From: Hevea brasiliensis
Lineage: Eukaryota; Streptophyta; Magnoliopsida; Malpighiales; Euphorbiaceae
NCBI RefSeq assembly: GCF_030052815.1
Contig: NC_079505.1
Location: 25,436,843-25,500,842, forward strand
Direction: 5' to 3'
DNA: 64,000 nt
Part shown: positions 57,072 through 64,000 of the stretch, one piece after another
Position numbering within the stretch: the stretch's first letter is position 1
Layout: every line of letters begins with the position of its first letter
Made by a program: the position numbers and the translations under genes
Notes under the pieces: generated by a model
Seen by the model: the letters and a program-made list of their open reading frames with translations, nothing else
Told to the model about the DNA's origin: nothing
Database searches by the model: none

Positions 57072-58414
57072 AGACAGACTGACAGGGCAGTAGACTAGGC
57101 TGCTAATACTATATTGAGAGTTCATCGGGTATATTGAGTATACCATATTTTTGCATTTTGTATTGTAATGTATGTTCACTGTATGTATATATTGTTCTTG
57201 GTTTTGAGCAGTTGTAAATTAAAATTATACATTAAAATTGTAAACTAAATTTGTAAATTATTTTGGCTTGTAAATATTGTGATATATTTCTTTTATCTCG
57301 GTTCTTGGAAACACTTAAATTGGTTGTTGAACTTGTGTTGATAATGTTTGAGAAATTTATTGTGTTGAACAAATTGTTGGAGTTTGAGATTGAGGAATTA
57401 TATATTTGAAGTGCTTTTTACAGGTTTTTGAAGAACTGTTTTATTCAAAATATAGATGGCACTCTGCCAAAATTTTTACAGAAATTATTAATACTTCAAA
57501 TGTGTTATTTGGTTTCACTTCAGTTAAAATTTTTTTTAACACCTATCAATAGTGCTCACCACTGTAAAAAGAAGTAAGAAAAGTTTTAAAATCCCTTGTA
57601 GTGTATTTAATGGGTTATCAGTAGACGAAGTTGGTAATTCATTAGGTATACTACGGGATCATGTTATGCCTTATGGAGGGGTAGGGTGTGACATCTCCAT
57701 TAGAGGTAAGTCACCTTACTAACTTAAATTGTCATGTATTTATTGAATTAAGCTTGAATATGGGGAAATTACATGAGGAAACATGAAAGTCATGCATGAA
57801 TGAAGGGGAGGGAAATTCGGCCAGCCTTGGTAGGAGAGGCTTTGGTGCTTTGGTTGGGATTAAACATGATTGTTGATGTTGTATGCTGAGATATGTAATA
57901 ATTATATTATTAAAATTGATTGGAATGGTTGAAATTGAAGTTAAGTAATTAGGGTTTTAGAGAAATTAGGGTTTTTGGGTTATAAAGTGCAATTGATGTT
58001 TTTAACATTGAATTATGGTCATTTGGGGTGAATTGATTATGAATTGATGTTGGTTGGTGGAAGTAATTAAGGGAAGTGACAATTGAATCTTGGTGTTGAA
58101 TCTGGACAACTTTTTCTAGTGTACATAAATGCTCATAAATTGAGCTACACAACTCCAATTGGTGTAAAACTAATTAGAAATGAAACATAAGACATAGGGC
58201 TAATACTTTTATAAAGATACCCTACCCAGAAAATGACCATAAGTTACCCTAATTAAGGCTTGAATCTAGAATTGTAATTCTGGACCTAATAGAAATGACC
58301 AAATGAATAATACTTAGTAAATTAAGCATAACTCACTCTAGGAAACTCCGATTTAGGTGATTCTTGAACCTATGGAAACCTGATATAAAGAAGAATAGTT
58401 TACCTAAAGATCAA

Positions 58415-60627
58415 TGTGACACCCCTCACCCGTCTACTGTATAGCCAAGCAAGAAGTACCACATTCGGTGCCGAAGCACCCTATCTTGTCTTATCATGTC
58501 CATTGTAAACTTTTAATATCATTTAAAAGCATGTAATCCATGTGTAGAAATTTTTTTATTTTTATATAACTTATTTCTATGGAGACTCGGACAGAGCCTC
58601 CTCTATTTTATTAACATTTGGTGGGTTCCACTAATCACCTGTTAACTTGTTCATATTCATTTTATACATTTTCATTTCATATTTTCCTTTATCATATCAT
58701 TCACAATTATTTATGAGATCTTAAAAAGTATCATCTATTGCATTCATATAAAAATTCATAGATAATAAATTACAAGTTTTCATTACAATCTCAAAGTTTA
58801 ATTACAATTCAAAATGAAATACATCATGTTTTTATATACAATGAGCAAAAGAACAAAATCTAGACATACATGGGCCCTACCAATAAAATACAAAAGACTG
58901 AGGTGACTCTGGACGGTGGCAGATTTGGTCAGAGCTCTGTCAGGGCACTACTGGTGCTGCTGCTGCGGCTGCTCGGACTGGTCTCCAATACCTACGCGAT
59001 GGAAAACCAACGCGCTAAGCATAACGCTTAGTGGTGCATAATTTATAATAACAATAACTAAACAATTGAAATAATAATGGCAATTCATAATTTCTGGGTC
59101 TTTTACATTTTTATTGCACTTTGGAAACAATTAAAATTATTGGGATATTTTCTATTTACTTATTGTATTATCGGTGCCCAAGAAACCTATAACAAATTAT
59201 AAAAGCTGGATACATGGGAGTATACTAGTTAGACAGCCATATATCTATCCAGTATACGTCGGTCATGTCAGGCATAAAGCTTGCGGGTAGGCATTTAAGC
59301 CAGATATAATATTGGGCACCATGGCCAACGGGCAGGTATAAAGCCTGTAGAACAATCATGTTAGACAGATTTTATCCGTTAATGATTATTCCTGTGGGCA
59401 GTATTGCTATCTGTAGTCCCTAATTGGTATACCAATTGATCCAAACTAAATAAATAAGTCTAGGCAAACTATGGGCAATTAAACATTATAACTTATTTAC
59501 TTGAAATATTCATGTCACTTTATTGTGGAAAAATAGGTCCCATATACCCCTTTCATGTGGTTTAGTGTTTAATGGCTTGTTAGGGTTAAATTCCTACCAT
59601 AGGATAATTTATCTCATAAACTTTTCTTTATGTTCAGTTTTTGTATCTTACTTTTACCTATCCATTTGATCAGCTTGTAGCCACTGTTGGGCCACACTTC
59701 CTTCATGGAAGTTGTTCCCCTATGTCTTATCTTTATTTTCCCTTTTGAATCATGTCAATTTAATTTTTAAAACTCAAGTTATGGTCGGGTAACCATAACT
59801 GACTCATTTCGAGATTCTGGTTCCTTAACTAGGTAGCTTTTGGACTTAAATTTTACCTAATTAATGGAACATGTTGCAATCACTTTTAGGCATAGTGATC
59901 TTCATAGAAACTGTTGCGCTATGTCTTATGGTCACTTAGAATTTTTAATCACAATTTTTCAAGTTTTGTGGAATTATTTATGGCCAATTAACTGACCTAG
60001 ACTCATGTACTCTGTGCCAACTGGTGTTCAATTCAGGTCAGTGACTACAGGTCACATTTTGAGGTTCTTTCATTCATAATTTGAGGTAGGTTTCTAAAAC
60101 AAAGTTGTAGCCCTATTTCTTATGTTTCTGGAAAGGTATAGCTCATCCCAATTGGATTTTTCTAGTGAGAGATATGACTAAAAGACTATTCTGGGGTCAA
60201 GTGAAGTTTGGTCAGATTCTAGGTTTTGATACAGTGACTTATTCTAACTATTTGACCTAGTTCTCTTGATTTCTGTGTGTTGGTCAAAATACCAATTTTG
60301 TAGGTCTGTGTCTTGTAGACATTTTTCCACTAGTTTCATTATATTTGAGTTTTTGTAGACTAAGTTATGACCATTTTGCCAAAACTGGTAGGGTAAGTTT
60401 ATGTCCAGCAGTTTCTGGGCAACCTAATTTTGGACAATTTTGTGACCCAAATTGGGCCAGCAATTTGGTTTGGTTTTTAGCATTTCTTGGTTCAGTGGTC
60501 CTCCTGAAAATTGTAGCCCTATATCTAAGCTTTCCAATGGTATCAAATTTCGGTCATTTGGACCAGTATAGAGGGAGTTATGACCAATTCATTTGGTCAT
60601 TTTCTGGGTTTTGTGCAGGGTCATCCG
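58415..60627 (-). mobile_element. LTR-A'-like element, minus strand, interrupted
   Basis: It starts TGTGACACCCCTCACCCG after ATCAA (58410-58414). Like the solo LTR at 30365 it shows the GGTGCCGAAGCACCC phrase, mini-hairpins near 59265-59360 and a double hairpin at 58990-59037. It is cut at 60627 by an oppositely oriented LTR-A, inside the segment TGCAGGGTCATCC. The remainder is expected beyond the window. Confidence 0.75.
58990..59037 (-). other. Double hairpin of LTR-A' (copy 8)
   Basis: On the minus strand, stem 1 is CTAAGC/GCTTAG around GTTAT. Stem 2 is CGCGTTGG/CCATCGCG, seven pairs with one mismatch. TAGGT follows. Confidence 0.6.
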
Positions 60628-62521
60628 TGTAACACCCTCACTTTAGATAGTCCGTACATTCTACTGTTCCGGTGACCAATGTTTGTCCGGACAGCTAGAA
60701 TGTCTGAAACTATTTGTAAACTAGAGTGAGGAGTCATAAATAACCCAAATAATGGTAAGGAAAAATTTAGAAAAATTTAAGAAATAAAATACAATGAAGT
60801 TAAATGAGTCGGTACCCTAGCGATGTGTGACCTTAACGGGAACTTGCTGTCTTCACAGCTAGAAGCCCTAAACTCGAGGAAAAATCTATGAAATAATTTT
60901 TGGGACTCCAGAGAAGTGTTATTGAGGTTTCGATGGCATTAGAATGCCAAGAAAATGCTTAGAAAATTTTATTAATAAGTACAGACGATTTTGGCTCAAA
61001 AAGCCAAACGGAGGAAATTTTGGTCATTTCGTCTTTAGAGATGATTTTTAGCCAACTTGTCCAGTTAAATAAATAATTTATATGACATAAAATATGAATA
61101 AATATTGCCAAAAATTGAATTGAAATTAGGTAGAAAAGAAAAAAAAGGAAAATGAAGGAAAACATGAATTATGACATCATTATGATGTCATTAAAAAGAG
61201 CTCCTCCAATCACCTTTCAATAACCACCCTTAAATCAATTAAAAGGAAGAAAAATGAGTTAAAAATCAAACAAATTCTGTTCTTCTTCTCCAAAAGAATC
61301 GGCAGCCTCTCTCTTCTCTCTCAACCTCCATTGAAACTCATTTCACAAGCTTGATTCCCACCTTATTTCACCACAAAATCCTAACCTCTCTTCATTAAAA
61401 CTTCACCCACACCTTAAAGTACCTCTAGGCAGCCATTAGAAAGAGAAAGAGTGGAGTTTTCAAGTCTTGGAGATTGGCTAAGTCAAGGTTAGTGCCAATT
61501 AATCTTTAAAACTTTGTGTATACATCATGTGGAGTATGAATTGAGTGTGAAATTAAGAGAATTTAAACAAATTTTCCATGATTAATTTCTATAAATTTCG
61601 GTAGCCTTAGGGTACATTAGGGTTTCATTGATTATATTGAATTATAGTTGTACATGGCTACTATTGAACATGAATTTGATGTCTTAATTCATTGATTGCA
61701 TGTATATGGAAAATTGAAGTTATTGGAGTTAGGGTTTGGGAAACCAAATTTGGGATTTTGCTCATGTATTAGTGAAAGGAAGTTCTAATGGTCAATTAGT
61801 GACCATTTGGTTATGTTTGATTAGGAAATGAAGTGATTTGTTCCATGGGAATTGAGGTTAGATGTGCTGCCTTGAGTGACCTGCAGGGCTAGATATGTGT
61901 CCAGCAAGTTTAGGTAGCTATAACTGAAGTTGTGTAGGTTCAATTGGTGCAAGGTCAATTGGACATGAAATTAGATACATAATGGCACAACTTTAATGAA
62001 GGAACCCTGCCCTGAAAACCACAATAGACTGACCTAAAAATTTACCAAATCTGGGTAATTCACAATCTACCTGGGTAAAATGACTAAATGAATAGTGTTC
62101 ATTCATTTAGTCATAACTCAGTGTAGAAAGGTCCAATTGACCTGAAATTTATATCAATAAAAAGCTTAGACAATTTAGAACAACTTTTATGCGGAATACA
62201 AACTCTAATTCTAGACTTAACCATATGAAATTGTTGGCCAAAATTGAGACACCAAATCTGACAGAACCAAATTTGCCCAGAAAATCTGGGTAAAGACCAA
62301 TTTGGCCAGTTACGGTTAATTGACCATAACTTGAGGTAAAAAACTCCAAATGGAGTGATTCAAAAAATTAAAGAAGACACAAAAAGGAACAACTTTGATG
62401 AAGAGAATTTTGTCAAATTTCCACTGTAACAATGACCAATGGAATAGTAAACTTAAGGTATAAAATTTGAAAATTTTGAATAACATAAAATAAGCTTTGA
62501 AATGGTATTGGAAATCAATAC
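60628..62521 (+). mobile_element. LTR-A element, plus strand, interrupted
   Basis: It starts TGTAACACCCTCACTTTAG after ATCCG (60623-60627) and follows the LTR-A text closely: palindrome arms at 61171-61191 and the dyad at 62080-62114 with changes in both arms. It is interrupted at 62522, inside the phrase GGTATTGGAAATCAATAC, which is uninterrupted in 37307-37325. The end is not in the window. Open frame 60959-61165 is a shadow. Confidence 0.8.
61171..61191. promoter_or_regulatory. LTR palindrome with 10-base arms
   Basis: ATGACATCAT and ATGATGTCAT surround a single T. It is a member of the palindrome set, with a spacer one base different from the 33793 copy. Confidence 0.5.
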
Positions 62522-63306
62522 TGTCACATCTTATCCCTGGTAAGGCATGACATATTCCCGTAGCATACCTAATGAATTACCGAACTCCACCTACCGATAA
62601 CCCATTAGTTATGCTACAAAAGATTTTAAAACAAATCATAGCTTTTTATCTTATCAATTCTTTTGCGGAAAACTGCATGAGAATAGTTAAAATTCAATAT
62701 AAACATTCATTGGAATTATTGATAGGCTAAATATTGCAAAGGTTACATTTCCATAAGTCTCAAAATAAAATACAAATAGTTACAAACTCAAAATGTGATA
62801 GCAATGCAATGCTTTTTAATACAAACTGCTCAATGTCCGTACATCCATACATATAGGTACAAAATACATCCAAAGGAATCACAAGGGTATACCTAATGTA
62901 AATACCCATAAACAATACCAAAATGTTGCTTCCAAGTCTCTTACTCGGCAGCCTTCTCCTTTCCCTTACCTGCGACAGCATAAAGAAGCTATCGCTGAGT
63001 ATATCACTCAGTGGTGCACAACAAAAATTTCAAAACTTAAGGTAAAATACAATTTGTCAAAGCATAATAAATCACATCCTTCTTAAGCATGAAAACATCA
63101 CAATAGTTCTAAGTTCATAAGAGCCATTTATTAGAATAACATTTCAAATGAGAAATCACACTTCATAAATCACAATTCACAAAGCTTTAGTGTTGCCAAC
63201 ATCAACACACAGTTCAGGCCATGATAAAAAATTTCACGATCAGCACCGTGTTATACACCATGACAAAGCAATCTCAACCTCACTAACCGTTATTAATGAG
63301 GGAAGG
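62522..63306 (-). mobile_element. LTR-B element, minus strand, interrupted
   Basis: It starts TGTCACATCTTATCCC after AATAC (62517-62521) and continues with GTAAGGCATGACAT and the ACCTAATGAATTACCGAAC phrase, as in the copy at 1919. It holds a double hairpin at 62968-63017. It is cut at 63306 by the next LTR. Confidence 0.8.
62968..63017 (-). other. Double hairpin of LTR-B (copy 9)
   Basis: On the minus strand, stem 1 is CTGAGT/ACTCAG around GATAT. Stem 2 is GCGATAGC/GCTGTCGC around TTCTTTAT. CAGGT follows. Confidence 0.65.
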
Positions 63307-64000
63307 TGTAAAACCCCTATGTTCGATAGTGCATTCTATTGCTCCGGTGACCAGTGTCTATCCAGACAGCTAGAATGCCTAGAACTATATTTAAATATTA
63401 GTGAGGAGGCATAGAATAATGAAATACAAGAAAAGAAAATACAAGAAAAATAAAGGAAAAATAATAGCAATGAAATGTAACCAAGTTAAATAAGCTGAGA
63501 ACCCTAGCGATGGGTGACCGCACCGGGAAGTTGCGGCGTGGACCGTTGACTAGCCCTGGACCACGGAGAACCCTGAAAAATATTTTTAAGACATAATTAA
63601 AGACCTATTGAAGTATAAATACCATTAGAAATATATAAAAAAAATTAATTAATTAGTACAAAGAAAAACGAAAAATCGAGAAACGACAAAACTCGGTGTT
63701 ACCGAAAAATCGGGAATGCAACCCGAACAGGGGCATTGTGGTCATTTGACACCCCGAGTAGTCTTTTGACCTAAATGTCCATTAAAAATAAATGATATTA
63801 CACTTGGAAAATGTCATGAAAAATTAAATTGGTGGTACATAGTTTAAATAGCAAAAGATAGGAGTTAAATGTGGAATTTGGAAATTTTAGAATAAAGAAA
63901 CATTAAATCTTCACATAGTGCTCCACTAACTCACTTAAGTGGACCACTAAACCTTTATTTTGGACAGATTGCTCATCTTCTTCAACATAGCAAAAACCAG
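63307..64000 (+). mobile_element. LTR-B element, plus strand, runs off the window
   Basis: It starts TGTAAAACCCCTATGTTCG after GAAGG (63302-63306). The text closely follows the first 700 bases of the solo LTR at 53688, including AGCGATGGGTGACCGCACCGG and the CTCGGTGTTACCG phrase. It is the innermost layer of the right nest. Open frame 63190-63414 spans the junction and is not a gene. Confidence 0.8.

Larger units (their letters stand above)
53688..57693 (+). mobile_element. Solo LTR, family B, 4.0 kb
   Basis: It begins TGTAACACCCCTATATTCGG and ends GGGGTAGGGTGTGACA, with TSD TCTCC at 53683-53687 and 57694-57698. It has no internal domain. It has the double hairpin at 57019-57071, a 47-bp tandem array at 56678-56930 and pyrimidine-rich CCTCCTCCATTTATGGGG repeats at 56458-56580. 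Its first 600 bases are very close to the copy starting at 63307. Short open frames inside are not coding. Confidence 0.9.
52833..58414 (+). mobile_element. LTR-B-like element, right end not seen
   Basis: It starts TGTAACACCCTCATACTAAG after GGGCA (52828-52832), with the family phrase CATTCTATTATTCC and CTAGAATGTCTGG. It is interrupted by a closed solo LTR-B (53688-57693) and resumes at 57699. The resumed part contains the LTR-B module GATTTAGGTGATTCTTGAACC (near 58350) before another insertion at 58415. Its own end should lie to the right of the window, followed by GGGCA. Confidence 0.7.

Overview
The window is plant nuclear DNA (AT-rich, eudicot-type Ty1/copia, Ty3/gypsy and RTE-clade LINE sequences). 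The repeat families recall Euphorbiaceae genomes, but that is a weak impression. I found no intact host gene, tRNA, rRNA or CRISPR array. Every coding trace belongs to a transposable element, and all are broken by stops, frameshifts, deletions or insertions.

Layout, left nest (898-50269). One old RTE-clade LINE of about 3.3 kb, with a 13-bp target-site duplication (TSD, 885-897 and 50270-50282), is spread over 49 kb because four other elements landed in it. These are a minus-strand solo LTR of family B (1919-5394, TSD GACTT), a minus-strand solo LTR of family A (6865-19623, TSD GATAT/AATAT), a complete but dead Ty3/gypsy chromovirus-like element (19644-38631, TSD GATGA) and a Tat/Ogre-like Ty3/gypsy element (38970-49825, TSD ACAGC/ATAGC). 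Three of these carry further insertions: a Ty1/copia element (7853-17424, TSD CAAGT) inside the solo LTR-A, a solo LTR-B (22836-26566, TSD GTAGA) inside the gypsy 5' LTR, and a solo LTR-A' (30365-34354, TSD TCAGC) inside the gypsy integrase gene. Removing each insertion plus one TSD copy restores the reading of the host element, so the nesting is well supported.

Right nest (51039-64000). After about 750 bp of AT-rich sequence comes a probable further LTR (C). It is entered by an LTR-B-like element at 52833, which holds a closed solo LTR-B (53688-57693, TSD TCTCC). A chain of insertions follows in which each is opened inside the previous one and none closes before the window ends (starts at 58415, 60628, 62522 and 63307, strands -, +, -, +).

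The A and B LTRs are long (3.2-4.0 kb), start TGTAACACC and end GGTGTNACA. The gypsy element fixes their identity as LTRs, because it has a tRNA-iMet primer site after the 5' copy and a polypurine tract before the 3' copy. Non-coding parts hold the most unusual signals: a pair of adjacent hairpins kept in nine LTR copies while the paired bases change, a palindrome around ATGACATCA, an 18-bp-class dyad with a compensatory change, a candidate 75-bp intron in the gypsy integrase gene, and tandem hairpin arrays in the copia leader and the Tat 3' region.
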